Source: a virus
Direction: 5' to 3' (one strand)
Virus record (IMG/VR): IMGVR_UViG_3300031952_005190
Coordinates: 1-29,156 of that record
Length of the DNA stretch: 29,156 nucleotides
Each line of letters begins with the position of its first letter. The stretch's first letter is position 1. Shown here in pieces: positions 7,642-15,896 of this stretch. The notes beneath the pieces are model-generated. The model saw nothing but the letters and a program-made list of their open reading frames with translations. It was not told the DNA's origin and did not search any database. The translations under genes and the position numbers were made by a program.

Positions 7642-8271
7642 ATGACCGCCACCAGGCGAATCTACATCGCGGGGCCGATGACCGGCCACGAGGACCACAA
7701 CTTCCCCGCCTTCCACGCGGCCGCCGACCGGTTCCGCCAGGCCGGGTGGGAGGTGGCCAACCCGGCCGAGAACTTCGGCGGCCGGACGGACCTTCCGCGC
7801 GAGACGTACCTGCGGGCCGACGTGGCCCTCCTCTCGCGGTGCGATGCCATGGCGATGCTCCCCGGCTGGGAACGGTCGCACGGTGCGACGCTTGAGGTCG
7901 TCCTTGCTGTCGAACTTGGGCTCCGGTTCTTCGACGCACGCTCCGGCATGCAGATGGAGGAGCCGCCCAGGACGACCTACAGCGCCGAGAACGGTACGGC
8001 CTCCGTCCTCGACACGGCCAAGCGCATCACGGCGGGTTCGCGGCGGGCCGACTACGGACACCCGGCCGACGACTTCGCCCGGACGGCCGCCATGTGGACG
8101 GGCATCCTGGCGGACCGTCTGTGCGAGGGCGAGGCCATCACGGCGATGGACGTCCCGCTGTGCCTGATCGCCGTCAAACTCGCCCGCCAGGTCCACCGGC
8201 ACAAGCGCGACAACCTGGTGGACATCGCCGGCTACGCCCGGACGGCGTCGATGGTCGCCGGGGACGAATGA
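7642..8271 (+). CDS. DUF4406-DUF6378 fusion protein
   Basis: A 209-residue protein in which two phage domains appear fused. Residues 1-100 match DUF4406, which resembles nucleoside 2-deoxyribosyltransferases: RIYIAGPMTG (6-15), NFPAFHAAADRFRQAGWEV, then the glycine/histidine region LPGWERSHGATLEV. Residues about 115-209 look like DUF6378, an all-helical domain with RRADYGHPADDFARTAAMW and LIAVKLARQVHRHKRDNLVD. Both domains are found in phage genomes and are suspected to act on nucleotides, but the substrate is unknown. The start at 7642 lies three bases after RusA. Its stop overlaps the next start as ATGA. The 10741 gene also carries a helical nucleotide-associated domain, hinting at altered nucleotide pools. 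Confidence 0.75.
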   Translation: MTATRRIYIAGPMTGHEDHNFPAFHAAADRFRQAGWEVANPAENFGGRTDLPRETYLRADVALLSRCDAMAMLPGWERSHGATLEVVLAVELGLRFFDARSGMQMEEPPRTTYSAENGTASVLDTAKRITAGSRRADYGHPADDFARTAAMWTGILADRLCEGEAITAMDVPLCLIAVKLARQVHRHKRDNLVDIAGYARTASMVAGDE

Positions 8272-9041
8272 TGGCCAAGGCCCACTCGAAGACCATCCTG
8301 GCCTTCGGCGACGTCCACGTCCCCCACCAGCACGACGGGGCCGTGGAGGTATTCTGCCGCGCGGCCGAACGCCTGCGGCCGGACCTCATCGTGTGCCTGG
8401 GCGACCTCCTGGACTGCGGCCAGTTCTCCCTGCACCCGCCGACGTTCGGGATGCCGGAGACGGAGTACGCGGACGACCTGGCCGCGGCCAACGCCCTCCT
8501 GGACCGCCTGGCGGCCGTCTGCGGGCGCCTCGTCGTCATCGAGGGGAACCACGAGTACCGCCTCGACCGGTGGGCCGCTGCGACGGCCGAGGGGCGGGGC
8601 GCCTACTCGCTGCTCGCGCCGCGCATACGGCTCACCCAGAGGCGGTCGCGCTGCACCTACGTGCGTTACGGCTCGGCCGGCGGGCGGTATCCGCACTACC
8701 GGCTGAACGGCCGGGTCATCGCGGTGCACGGCTGGTCCTACGCGCGCAACGCCACCAAAGAGCACCTGGCCATCAGCCAAGGGAAGAGCGTCATCCACGG
8801 TCACACCCACCGGGCCGACGCGAGCATCGTCCAGGACGTCTGGTCGCCCGGCAAGGTCGTCCAGGCCCGAAGCGCCGGCTGCCTCTGCAAGACCATCCCC
8901 CTCTACGGCACCGGGCGGCCCGTCGAGTGGGTCAACGCCTTCATCCTCGGGTATCTGGGCCGCCGCAGCGACACGCTCTACACCATCCCGGTCCTGGACG
9001 GCCGGTGCATCCTGCCCGACGGGGCGGAGGTGCGGGCATGA
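8268..9041 (+). CDS. Calcineurin-like metallophosphoesterase
   Basis: A 257-residue metallophosphoesterase with the full metal-binding set: GDVH (residues 14-17), GDLLD (45-49), GNHE (93-96) and the late HGHTH (about 180-185). These residues hold two metal ions that hydrolyse phosphoesters. In phages such enzymes may act on nucleic-acid ends, nucleotides or RNA, and the substrate cannot be read here. Two adjacent in-frame starts exist (8268 and 8271). I chose 8268 because it overlaps the preceding stop as ATGA, the pattern used throughout this operon. The gene is coupled in the same way to the downstream helicase. Family call is strong, role open. Confidence 0.85.
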   Translation: MMAKAHSKTILAFGDVHVPHQHDGAVEVFCRAAERLRPDLIVCLGDLLDCGQFSLHPPTFGMPETEYADDLAAANALLDRLAAVCGRLVVIEGNHEYRLDRWAAATAEGRGAYSLLAPRIRLTQRRSRCTYVRYGSAGGRYPHYRLNGRVIAVHGWSYARNATKEHLAISQGKSVIHGHTHRADASIVQDVWSPGKVVQARSAGCLCKTIPLYGTGRPVEWVNAFILGYLGRRSDTLYTIPVLDGRCILPDGAEVRA

Positions 9042-10729
9042 TCCGCCTGCGCCCCTACCAGGAGGAGGCCGTCGCGGCGGTCTACGACCACCTGCGCCGC
9101 CGGGACGACAATCCGTGCGTCGTGCTGCCCACGGCCAGCGGGAAGACCCCCGTGATGGCCGCGATGTGCCGCGACACCGTCGAACGCTGGGGTGGGCGGG
9201 TGCTCGTCCTGGCACACGTGAAGGAACTGCTGGAGCAGGCCGTCGAGAAACTCCACGCCATGGCGCCGGACCTCTGGATGCGGGTCGGCGTCTACTCGGC
9301 GGGCCTCGGGAGCCGCGACACCGAGCATCCCATCATCGTCGCCGGCATCCAGAGCGTCTACCGCCGCGCGGCCGAACTCGACCGGTTCGACCTGATCCTT
9401 CTGGATGAAGCGCACATGCTGCCGCCCGACGGCGAGGGCATGTACCGGACGTTCCTCGCCGAGGCGAAGGTCGTGAACCCCCAGGTGCGCCTCGTGGGCC
9501 TGACGGCTACGCCGTACCGCATGACCACCGGGATGATCTGCGGCCCGGAGAACCTTCTGAACGAGGTCTGCTACGAGGTGGGCGTTCGGGAACTCATCGT
9601 CCAGGGCTACCTCTGCCCCCTGAGGACGAAGGCCGGCAAGCAGAAGGTCGACACGGGGGGCCTGCACATCAGGGGCGGCGAGTTCGTCGCCGGGGAGGTC
9701 GAGGCCCTGATGGACGACGAGGCCTTGGTGCGCGACGCCTGCGCCGAGATCGTGGCCCACACGCAGGACCGCCACTCGGTCCTCATCTTCGCGGCCGGCA
9801 TCCAGCACGCCCAGCACGTCCAGCGCGTCCTAGGCGAGATGGGGGCCGAGTGCGGGTTCGTCTGCGGCGACACGCCGTCCGCGGAGCGGGCCGCGGCGCT
9901 CGCGCGGTTCCGCGAGGGGGCCCTCAAGTACCTCGTGAACGTCAACGTTCTCACCACCGGCTTCGACGCCCCCAACATCGACTGCGTGGCGCTCCTGCGG
10001 CCGACCAACTCGCCGGGACTTTTCTATCAGTGCTGTGGTCGGGGCTTCCGCATCGACGCAGGCAAAGCAGACTGCCTCATCCTCGACTTCGGCGGGAACA
10101 TCCTGCGGCACGGGCCGGTCGATGCGCTCCAGGTCAAAGAGCACGCCGGCGGCTCCGGCGAGGCGCCGGCCAAGGAGTGCCCCCAGTGCCAGGCGGTCAT
10201 CCACGCCGCCTACGCGACCTGCCCGGAGTGCGGATACGAGTTCCCGCCGCCCGAGCGCGAGAAGCACGACCGCCGGGCCAGCGACGCGGCCATCCTCTCG
10301 GGGCAGGCCACGGTCACCGAGTATGACGTCCGCGAGGTCTCCTACGGCGTCCACGCGAAGCACGACGCCCCGCCGGACGCCCCCAAGACCATGCGCGTGC
10401 AGTATCGCCTCGGCTGGAACACCTGGCGCAGCGAATGGGTCTGCTTCGAGCACGCCGGCTGGGCCCGCGCGAGGGCGGAAGCCTGGTGGCGCCGGCGCAC
10501 CGACCGGCCGGTCCCTGACACGGCCGCCGACGCTGTCGCGGTTGCCACCGATGGGGAGCTTGCCGAACCTGTCGCCATCACCATCCGGAGCGTGGCCGGC
10601 GAGAAGTACGACCAGATCGTCGGCTACCGCTTCGCCGGTGAACCGCCGCCGGACGCCGCGTTCGCACCCGAGCCTTCCGTTGAAGCCGTCGACGACTTGG
10701 ACCTCGACGAGGCGGCCGTCCCGTTCTGA
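9038..10729 (+). CDS. SF2 DEAD/DEAH-box helicase with C-terminal zinc ribbon
   Basis: A 563-residue superfamily 2 helicase. The motifs in order are RLRPYQEEAV (Q-like, 3-12), PTASGKT (Walker A, 31-37), DEAH (123-126), LTATP (motif III), TTGFDAPN (motif V) and QCCGRGFR (motif VI). A zinc ribbon follows the helicase core (CPQCQ, then CPECGYEF), and the protein ends with an acidic tail. This plan resembles RadD/YejH-type and phage UvsW-like helicases, which remodel recombination and replication intermediates. That fits its place after the nuclease, RusA and phosphoesterase genes. Motif VI carries a Cys-Cys where many relatives have other residues. The start overlaps the upstream stop as ATGA. 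Confidence 0.9.
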   Translation: MIRLRPYQEEAVAAVYDHLRRRDDNPCVVLPTASGKTPVMAAMCRDTVERWGGRVLVLAHVKELLEQAVEKLHAMAPDLWMRVGVYSAGLGSRDTEHPIIVAGIQSVYRRAAELDRFDLILLDEAHMLPPDGEGMYRTFLAEAKVVNPQVRLVGLTATPYRMTTGMICGPENLLNEVCYEVGVRELIVQGYLCPLRTKAGKQKVDTGGLHIRGGEFVAGEVEALMDDEALVRDACAEIVAHTQDRHSVLIFAAGIQHAQHVQRVLGEMGAECGFVCGDTPSAERAAALARFREGALKYLVNVNVLTTGFDAPNIDCVALLRPTNSPGLFYQCCGRGFRIDAGKADCLILDFGGNILRHGPVDALQVKEHAGGSGEAPAKECPQCQAVIHAAYATCPECGYEFPPPEREKHDRRASDAAILSGQATVTEYDVREVSYGVHAKHDAPPDAPKTMRVQYRLGWNTWRSEWVCFEHAGWARARAEAWWRRRTDRPVPDTAADAVAVATDGELAEPVAITIRSVAGEKYDQIVGYRFAGEPPPDAAFAPEPSVEAVDDLDLDEAAVPF

Positions 10730-10740
10730 AAGGGAATCCC

Positions 10741-11151
10741 ATGAACCCGACCGACGTGCAGGCGGCGATCGCGCAGGTCTGCGACGAGATAAAGCAGACG
10801 CTCCTCGAGAAGAACAAGGCCTACGGGAACTCCGCGCTCGACCCGCTTCGCATCTTCTCCCGCGCTGACCCCGTCGAGCAGATCAACGTTCGCATCGACG
10901 ACAAGCTGTCGCGCATCGCGCGGGGCAGCGAGTTCGCCGGCGACGACACGGAACTGGACCTCATCGGTTACCTCGTCCTGCACCGGGTGGCCCGTATTAT
11001 GGGCCTCTCAGACGGAAAGGAAACTCTATGTGTCGGACCAACGAGCCATACACCGTCGGGTCGCACGTATTCCCGACGCAGAAAGCACTCATCGAACATG
11101 TGCGGGGAATCCTGCGACGGACACCCTCAGGAACTGCCCTGGCGGAGGTAG
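10741..11151 (+). CDS. Nucleotide-modification-associated (DUF1599/Nmad1-like) protein
   Basis: A 136-residue reading frame whose first 90 residues match the DUF1599 / nucleotide modification associated domain 1 pattern: LLEKNKAYGNSALDPLRIFS, ADPVEQINVRIDDKLSRIAR, then TELDLIGYLVLHRVARI. Such all-helical domains are associated with phage nucleotide or DNA-base modification pathways. It starts at 10741 behind AAAGGGA. The frame continues about 40 residues past the normal domain end, overlapping the next gene by 124 bases in another frame. That tail is Ser/Arg/Cys-rich and unlike the family, so it is probably an extension caused by loss of the original stop near 11028. Confidence 0.72.
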   Translation: MNPTDVQAAIAQVCDEIKQTLLEKNKAYGNSALDPLRIFSRADPVEQINVRIDDKLSRIARGSEFAGDDTELDLIGYLVLHRVARIMGLSDGKETLCVGPTSHTPSGRTYSRRRKHSSNMCGESCDGHPQELPWRR

Positions 11152-11711
11152 ACATGGCCTTTATGAGGGCGCTTCTGGCTCGCCACCCGCGCGCGGCCGA
11201 GAAGATCGGGCTCGGCGTCCGAGCCATCCGCGTCGATGCGAACAGCGTCTGGGGCGGTAGCCCCATGCTCACCATCGTGCGCACCGACGGCACGACCACC
11301 GATTTCAGCTACATGAAGTGCATCTGCACCCCCTCGGCAAGAGGCAGATTGCAGGCCGCCTGTCGTAGGGCAGTCGTAGAGGACGTCCTTGCTTTCAAGC
11401 GTGAGTACTTCCGGTGTCATGCCGACGAGGCCAACCGCGTGCTGTGCCCACTCTCGGGCAAGCGTCTCGGGTGGACCGAAGTTCATGTGGACCACGCGCC
11501 GCCGTGGGCGTTCCGCAGGATCGTCGATGCCTTCGTTGAACGTCACGACATGCAGCCGAGCGCGGTTGCGATCCTGGGCGCGGCGGACGGCCAGGTCGAA
11601 CCCCGCTTGGCGGACAGGGAACTTGCAGACCAGTTCCGTTGCTTCCATGCCTCGGTGGCGCACCTGCGTGTGGTTGCCGTCACAGAGAATCTGAGGGCCT
11701 CTCGCCAATGA
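11028..11711 (+). CDS. DUF3223 (DCL-like) protein with HNH-like C-terminus
   Basis: A 227-residue protein. The N-terminal part (about 1-110) matches DUF3223, named after plant DCL proteins: FPTQKALIEHVRGIL, ALLARHPRAAEKIGLGV, RTDGTTTDFSYMKCI. The C-terminal part contains VLCPLSGKRLGWTEVHVDHA followed by PPWAF (about 155-180). This resembles an HNH-type metal site in which the VDHAPP segment provides the His, although the second Cys pair of a standard HNH is not evident. A nucleic-acid-binding or nuclease role is possible. The start at 11028 has AAAGGAAA upstream and lies inside the preceding reading frame. Its stop overlaps the primase start as ATGA. Confidence 0.72.
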   Translation: MCRTNEPYTVGSHVFPTQKALIEHVRGILRRTPSGTALAEVDMAFMRALLARHPRAAEKIGLGVRAIRVDANSVWGGSPMLTIVRTDGTTTDFSYMKCICTPSARGRLQAACRRAVVEDVLAFKREYFRCHADEANRVLCPLSGKRLGWTEVHVDHAPPWAFRRIVDAFVERHDMQPSAVAILGAADGQVEPRLADRELADQFRCFHASVAHLRVVAVTENLRASRQ

Positions 11712-13987
11712 GCGCGGAACTGTACGACGTCGCCCTTGGTTATCTGCGCGCCGGGCTGTGCGTTCTGCCGGCCCGGCGGGACCAGAAGCGGCCGACCATC
11801 TCGTGGAAGCCGTATCAGAAGCGGCTGCCGACCGAGAACGAGGTTCAGGCCTGGTTCTCGAACGCGCCGTCCGCGCTGTGCGTTCTTGCCGGCGAGGTCT
11901 CCGGCCACCTCGAGCTCATCGACTTCGACCTCGGCGGGGAACGGTTCGATCCGTGGCGCGACAAGGTCCGGGCGGCGGCGCCGGGACTCCTTGAGCGTCT
12001 GGTTGTCTCCGAGACCCAGTCCGGCGGTCGGCACGTGGCCTACCGCTGCCCGTCGGGCATCTCCGGGAACCTCAAACTCGCCCAGCGGCGCCTGCCTGAC
12101 GGCCAGACGGTCACGCTTATCGAGACGCGCGGCGAGGGCGGCCTCTTCCTCTGCGCCCCGACCGCCGGCTACCGGCTCATCCAGGGCGACCTCTGCGACC
12201 CGCCCGTCGTGTCCGAAGACGAGAGGGACGCCCTCCTGGCCTGTGCGTGGGAACTGAACGAGTGTCCGCCCGAGGTGGTTGACGGGCCACCCAAAGGCGA
12301 CCCGTTGCCCAAGAACGCCGAGATCTCGGCCCACGGGGCCACCGGGGCGGCCACGGGGCCAACGGGTAGCCTCTTACCGGGCGAGGACTTCACCGCGCGC
12401 GGCGACGTGCGGGCCGTCCTGCAGAAGCACGGGTGGACGCTGGCGAAACCCGGTGAGAACGAATACTGGCGCCGGCCCGGCAAAGCGACGGGCACGTCGG
12501 CCACGCTCAAAGACCGCGTCTTCTACGTCTTCTCGTCGAACGCTGCCCCGTTCGAGCCGCAGAAGGCCTATTCGCCGTTCGCCGTCTATGCCGCGCTTGA
12601 GCATGCCGGAAAGTACCCCGATGCCGCCCGGGCGCTCCGGCTTGAGGGCTACGGCAGCGATGCCGTTGATCCCGGCGTCGACATCTCGGCCATCGTCGCC
12701 GGGTCGGCCGGGCCCGGAGGTTCGGCCCCGCGCAGGGCCGGGCCGCCCGATCCCGGCCCCGTGCCGGACTCGCTCCTCTACGTCCCCGGCTTCGTCGGGG
12801 AGATGATCGACTTCGCCATGGCCGGCGCGCCGTATCCCAGCCGCGGCATGGCGTTCTGCGGCGCCATGGCGATGCAGGGCCACCTGTGCGGACGAAAGGT
12901 GCGCGAGCCGGGCGACCTGCGGACGAACCTCTACCTGCTCGCCTTGGGCAGTTCTTCCGCAGGCAAGAACTACCCCCGCTACCTCAACTCGCAACTGGCC
13001 ATCGCCGCCAACATGACCGAGACCCTTCGGGGCCGGTTCATCTCCGGCGAAGGGATTGAGGACCGCCTGGAGGCCCAGCCAAGCACGCTGTACCAGACGG
13101 ACGAGATCGACGGGCTCCTCCAGTCGGTCAACAAGGCCAAGGACGCCCGCTACGAGTCCATCGTGACGACGCTCCTGACCATGTACTCGTCGGCCAACAT
13201 GATGTACCCCATGCGGTCCAAGGCGGGGAAGCAGGAAACGAGCATCATCCACCAGCCGCACCTCACGGTCTTCGGCACCGCGACGTCGTTCCACTACTAC
13301 GAGGCCCTGTCGCAGCGGATGCTCACCAACGGCTTCTTCGCCCGCATGATCATCGTCGACACCGGCAAGCGGGCCGAAGGCCAGGACGCCGTCCCGGCCG
13401 ACAACATGCCGAAGCGCCTCATCGAGACGGCCGTCTGGTGGGCCAACTTCCAGCCGGGCGAACACCGCGGCAACCTCAGCGGCTTCTTTCCGAAGCCTGT
13501 CATCGTGCCCTACAGCGACGAGGGCAAGCGGGCCGCCGACGACTTCCGCCGCTATGCCGACGACGAGTACGGCAAGGCCGAGGATGCGCGCGACGAGGTG
13601 GCGACGACCGTCTGGGGCCGCGCCAACGAGAACGCCAGGAAGTTGGCGCTCATCTACGCCTGCAGCGAGAACCACACAACCCCCCTCATCGGCCACCAGG
13701 CCGTCGAATGGGCGACGGCGTTCGTCCAGCACCAGACCCGGCGGATGCTCTTCATGGCGTTCCAGCACGTGGCCGAGAACCCGTTCCACGGCGAGTGCCT
13801 GAAGCTCCTCCGGAAACTGCGCGCCGCGCCCGACGGCAGGATGTCCCGGCGGGAACTCATGAGGGCCATGCACTGCAAGGTGAACGACTTCGACCAGCTC
13901 GTCGCCACGCTGATGCTCCAGGGGGACATTGAGCCCGTCGACATCCCCACGCGAACGAAGCCGGCCCAGGGGTTCCAACTGGCATGA
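11708..13987 (+). CDS. Bifunctional primase-polymerase / helicase-like replication protein
   Basis: A 759-residue replication protein. Residues about 8-185 form a prim-pol (archaeo-eukaryotic primase type) domain with catalytic IDFDLGG (Asp72, Asp74) and SGGRHVAYRC (His109). A middle domain (about 228-312, DVRAVLQKHGW to PDAARALR) is of the type that links primases to their helicases. The C-terminal half has a DUF3987-like ATPase: GSSSAGK (414-420, Walker A), LYQTDEIDGLLQ as the Walker B region, then a conserved helical part. It would prime and unwind phage DNA at the origin. It is immediately followed by an iteron-rich non-coding region, a typical place for a phage origin. The start overlaps the upstream stop as ATGA. 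Confidence 0.85.
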   Translation: MSAELYDVALGYLRAGLCVLPARRDQKRPTISWKPYQKRLPTENEVQAWFSNAPSALCVLAGEVSGHLELIDFDLGGERFDPWRDKVRAAAPGLLERLVVSETQSGGRHVAYRCPSGISGNLKLAQRRLPDGQTVTLIETRGEGGLFLCAPTAGYRLIQGDLCDPPVVSEDERDALLACAWELNECPPEVVDGPPKGDPLPKNAEISAHGATGAATGPTGSLLPGEDFTARGDVRAVLQKHGWTLAKPGENEYWRRPGKATGTSATLKDRVFYVFSSNAAPFEPQKAYSPFAVYAALEHAGKYPDAARALRLEGYGSDAVDPGVDISAIVAGSAGPGGSAPRRAGPPDPGPVPDSLLYVPGFVGEMIDFAMAGAPYPSRGMAFCGAMAMQGHLCGRKVREPGDLRTNLYLLALGSSSAGKNYPRYLNSQLAIAANMTETLRGRFISGEGIEDRLEAQPSTLYQTDEIDGLLQSVNKAKDARYESIVTTLLTMYSSANMMYPMRSKAGKQETSIIHQPHLTVFGTATSFHYYEALSQRMLTNGFFARMIIVDTGKRAEGQDAVPADNMPKRLIETAVWWANFQPGEHRGNLSGFFPKPVIVPYSDEGKRAADDFRRYADDEYGKAEDARDEVATTVWGRANENARKLALIYACSENHTTPLIGHQAVEWATAFVQHQTRRMLFMAFQHVAENPFHGECLKLLRKLRAAPDGRMSRRELMRAMHCKVNDFDQLVATLMLQGDIEPVDIPTRTKPAQGFQLA

Positions 13988-14001
13988 CCCCACCCGACTG
14001 C

Positions 14002-14269
14002 AATGCGTCACGAATCCGTCGCAATCCGTCACACGCCTGTGACGGATTCGGCGTGGGCCGGTGCGACCCCCGCCTCCGCGGGAGTCCAGCCGTCGAATCC
14101 GTCACGAATCCGTCACGCCTTGTCTGTGACGGATTTCGGGGGCGTAAGTCCAGGAATAATAAGATAATACACACTCTCTCTCCCTCTATATGTAATCCGT
14201 CACACCCACCCGCCCCCGCGCGTATGTGCGTGCGCGCGAGGAGGGTGCGACGGTTTTCCGTGACGGATT
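14002..14269. repeat. Nine-copy AATCCGTCAC iteron region, candidate replication origin
   Basis: Direct copies of AATCCGTCAC (two with one mismatch) lie at 14002, 14013, 14023, 14096, 14107 and 14194. Inverted copies (GTGACGGATT) lie at 14039, 14126 and 14260. Direct copies in clusters are 10-11 bases apart, one helical turn. The 14023 and 14039 copies make an 11-bp hairpin with a CGCC loop. Between copies, 14152-14195 is markedly AT-rich in a GC-rich genome, like a DNA-unwinding element. Position after the primase gene favours an origin; an operator is the alternative. Confidence 0.7.
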
Positions 14270-14408
14270 CAAGTCGCCAAGGCCAAGCGGGGCAAGACAG
14301 GCAAGATGGGTAGGTACTTCCACGCCGTCGGACCTTCGCGAGGCTACGCGGAGCAGTCGCGGGCAAGGTTTGTGTTTGTTGCCAGCGGGATACACGCAAG
14401 GAGAGCAT
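14270..14408. other. Non-coding spacer between iterons and IS element
   Basis: No gene is supported here. There is a short run of three GGCAAG-like words at about 10-base spacing (14279-14305). Near the end, AAGGAG (about 14398-14404) may be a ribosome site orphaned when the insertion sequence landed. Confidence 0.4.
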
Positions 14409-14504
14409 ATGAAACAGGGCTGAGGCCGTGAGGATGCTTCCTCGCGGGACGGCCGGGGTAGAATCGGGCCGTCGAGGGGTCGCGAGCGAGGGAGGAGGTG
14501 GGTC

Positions 14505-15566
14505 ATGGCTCAGCCGGTGCGGGCGTTGGTGGACGGGGTGGACGAGTTCATCGGGATCGACCACCACAAGAAGCGATGCCAGGTGATGGTCAAGGACCGC
14601 CAGGGCCACGTGCTTCGGCGGGGGAACATCCCGACGCAGCGAGAGGCCTTGGAGCGGTTCCTGGGGGATCGCAACGGGGCCGTGCGGCTGGCGGTGTTCG
14701 AGGCCGGGCCGCGGTACCGGCCGCTGTACCGGTGGCTCGCGGGCCTGGCGGACCAGGTGGTGATGGCGAATCCGGGCCGGCTGAAGATCATCTCGGAGAC
14801 GGCGTACAAGGACGACGCGATCGACGCGGAGAAGTTGGCGGACTTCGGGATGCTGGGGATGGTGCCGGAGGCGTACGTGTGCGGCGACGAGGCGTGGGAC
14901 CGCCGGCAAGGGCTTCGGCAGCGGGCGGCGTTGGTGAAGATGCAGACGTCGGTGAAAAACCGGGTGCACGCCCTGGTGGACCAGCACCCGAACGCGCTTC
15001 CGGCGCGGCCGGAGGCGACGGACCTGTTCGGGTCGCTGGGGATGCAGTGGCTGCGTGAGGTCGTGCTGCCGGAGACGGACCGCGGGCGGCTGGACCAACT
15101 GCTGGAGGTGTACACGTTCCTCCATGATCAGGTACGGCAAAGCGATGCCCAGGTGCGGCAGATGGTGAAGGCGGACGTGCGGTGCGGGTACCTGGCGACG
15201 ATGCCGGGGATCGGAGACTTCTTCGCGGCGCTCATCCTGGCCGAGGTGGACGACATCCGGCGGTTCCCGACCTCGAAGGACTTCGTGTCGTACACGGGGC
15301 TGGTGCCGGGGCGGGACCGCTCCGACGAGGTGGACAAGCCGCGGCGGATGCACAAGCGAGGGAGCAAGTGGCTGCGGTGGGCGCTGGTAGAGGCGGCCAT
15401 CCCGGCGACGCGGTCGAATCTGGCCCTGAAGAACCTCTACGACCGCGTGGTACGCAAGAAGGGCCCGAAGGCGGGGCCGAACGTGGCGAAGGTGGCGGTG
15501 GCGCGGAAACTGGCAGAGATCGTGTACCGGATCCTGGTGGAGGAACGCCCCTATGAGGTCCGGTAG
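14505..15566 (+). CDS. IS110-family DEDD transposase
   Basis: A 353-residue transposase (recombinase) of the IS110 family. The N-terminal RuvC-like DEDD domain has Asp19 (FIGIDHHKK), Glu66 (AVFEAGPRY) and the YKDDAIDAEKLADF pair (Asp104, Asp107). A coiled middle region follows. The C-terminal Transposase_20 domain has MPGIGDFFAALILAEV (233-248), FVSYTGLVPGRDRSDEV with the probable nucleophile Ser273, and KRGSKWLRWALVEAA. It starts at 14505 behind GGAGGAGG. IS110 enzymes use a bridge RNA from the element to choose target and donor, and a candidate for that RNA lies just downstream. All key residues are intact, so the element may be active. Confidence 0.93.
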   Translation: MAQPVRALVDGVDEFIGIDHHKKRCQVMVKDRQGHVLRRGNIPTQREALERFLGDRNGAVRLAVFEAGPRYRPLYRWLAGLADQVVMANPGRLKIISETAYKDDAIDAEKLADFGMLGMVPEAYVCGDEAWDRRQGLRQRAALVKMQTSVKNRVHALVDQHPNALPARPEATDLFGSLGMQWLREVVLPETDRGRLDQLLEVYTFLHDQVRQSDAQVRQMVKADVRCGYLATMPGIGDFFAALILAEVDDIRRFPTSKDFVSYTGLVPGRDRSDEVDKPRRMHKRGSKWLRWALVEAAIPATRSNLALKNLYDRVVRKKGPKAGPNVAKVAVARKLAEIVYRILVEERPYEVR

Positions 15567-15639
15567 CGTGCGGTCAAGCCGCAGCAGGCTTGCCCTGCCA
15601 AGATGGAGAAAACTCGGACATCCGGCCGCCCTGATGTCC

Positions 15640-15850
15640 TGCTGGGCGATCCCGCGGCTCGCGGGATAGGCGACCCGTCAAGGAGAGTGGGGAGCCGGAG
15701 GCCCGACAAGGTCTTGGGATCCCGCAGGTGCGGGGTCCCGTATGGGAGTTTGGTCTACGGACCTCGCCGCTCCGGGGGAGCGGCCGGAAAATCGTGCCGC
15801 CTGGCTCGCCTGAGCCGGTCAAGGGGCTCTGCTCGCCAGGCGGCAGAAAG
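15640..15850 (+). ncRNA. Candidate bridge (guide) RNA of the IS1111-type element
   Basis: The non-coding 3' part of the element folds into four hairpins in a row. Hairpin 1 is 15649-15667 (8 bp, loop GCT). Hairpin 2 is 15716-15739 (10 bp with one G-U). Hairpin 3 is 15767-15783 (7 bp, loop GGG). Hairpin 4 is 15796-15844: a 10-bp outer stem, an internal loop (TCGCCT/TGCTC), then a 5-bp stem GAGCC/GGCTC. A stem with an internal loop is how bridge RNAs present target- and donor-binding sequence. IS1111 members are known to carry theirs between the transposase gene and the right end. RNA boundaries are approximate. Confidence 0.62.
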
Positions 15851-15896
15851 GGAAACGGGCGACCCCTTGACACGCCCTGTTTCATGGGAGGCGGAC

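Larger units (their letters stand above)
14409..15885 (+). mobile_element. IS110/IS1111-type insertion sequence
   Basis: About 1.48 kb holding one IS110-family transposase gene and long structured non-coding flanks. ATGAAACAGGGC at 14409-14420 is exactly inverted as GCCCTGTTTCAT at 15874-15885. Short subterminal inverted repeats are a mark of the IS1111 subgroup, whereas plain IS110 elements lack them. Exact ends lie a few bases outside these repeats and cannot be fixed without an empty site. No target duplication is seen, as expected for the family. It sits between the candidate origin and the ribosome site of the methyltransferase gene. Confidence 0.82.

Noticed and set aside
12374-14032. 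Long minus-strand open frame opposite the primase gene
   Set aside because: It is the antisense of a clear prim-pol/helicase gene; its residue composition is that of a GC-rich shadow frame.
14002-14269. CRISPR array
   Set aside because: The repeats are only 10 bp, occur in both orientations, and spacers are 0-80 bases with no regular length; no cas genes are present. The nuclease at 4870 resembles Cas4 only as part of the wider RecB-like family beside phage recombination genes.
13984-14313. 109-codon frame overlapping the primase stop as ATGA
   Set aside because: The start looks coupled, but the frame consists mostly of the translated iterons (CDGF, NPSH and similar words) and has no fold-like pattern. 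The non-coding repeat explanation is better.
15603-15896. Upstream extension of the methyltransferase frame
   Set aside because: The open frame continues through the IS 3' region, but the ribosome site GGGAGG and the start of the ParB domain place initiation at 15897.
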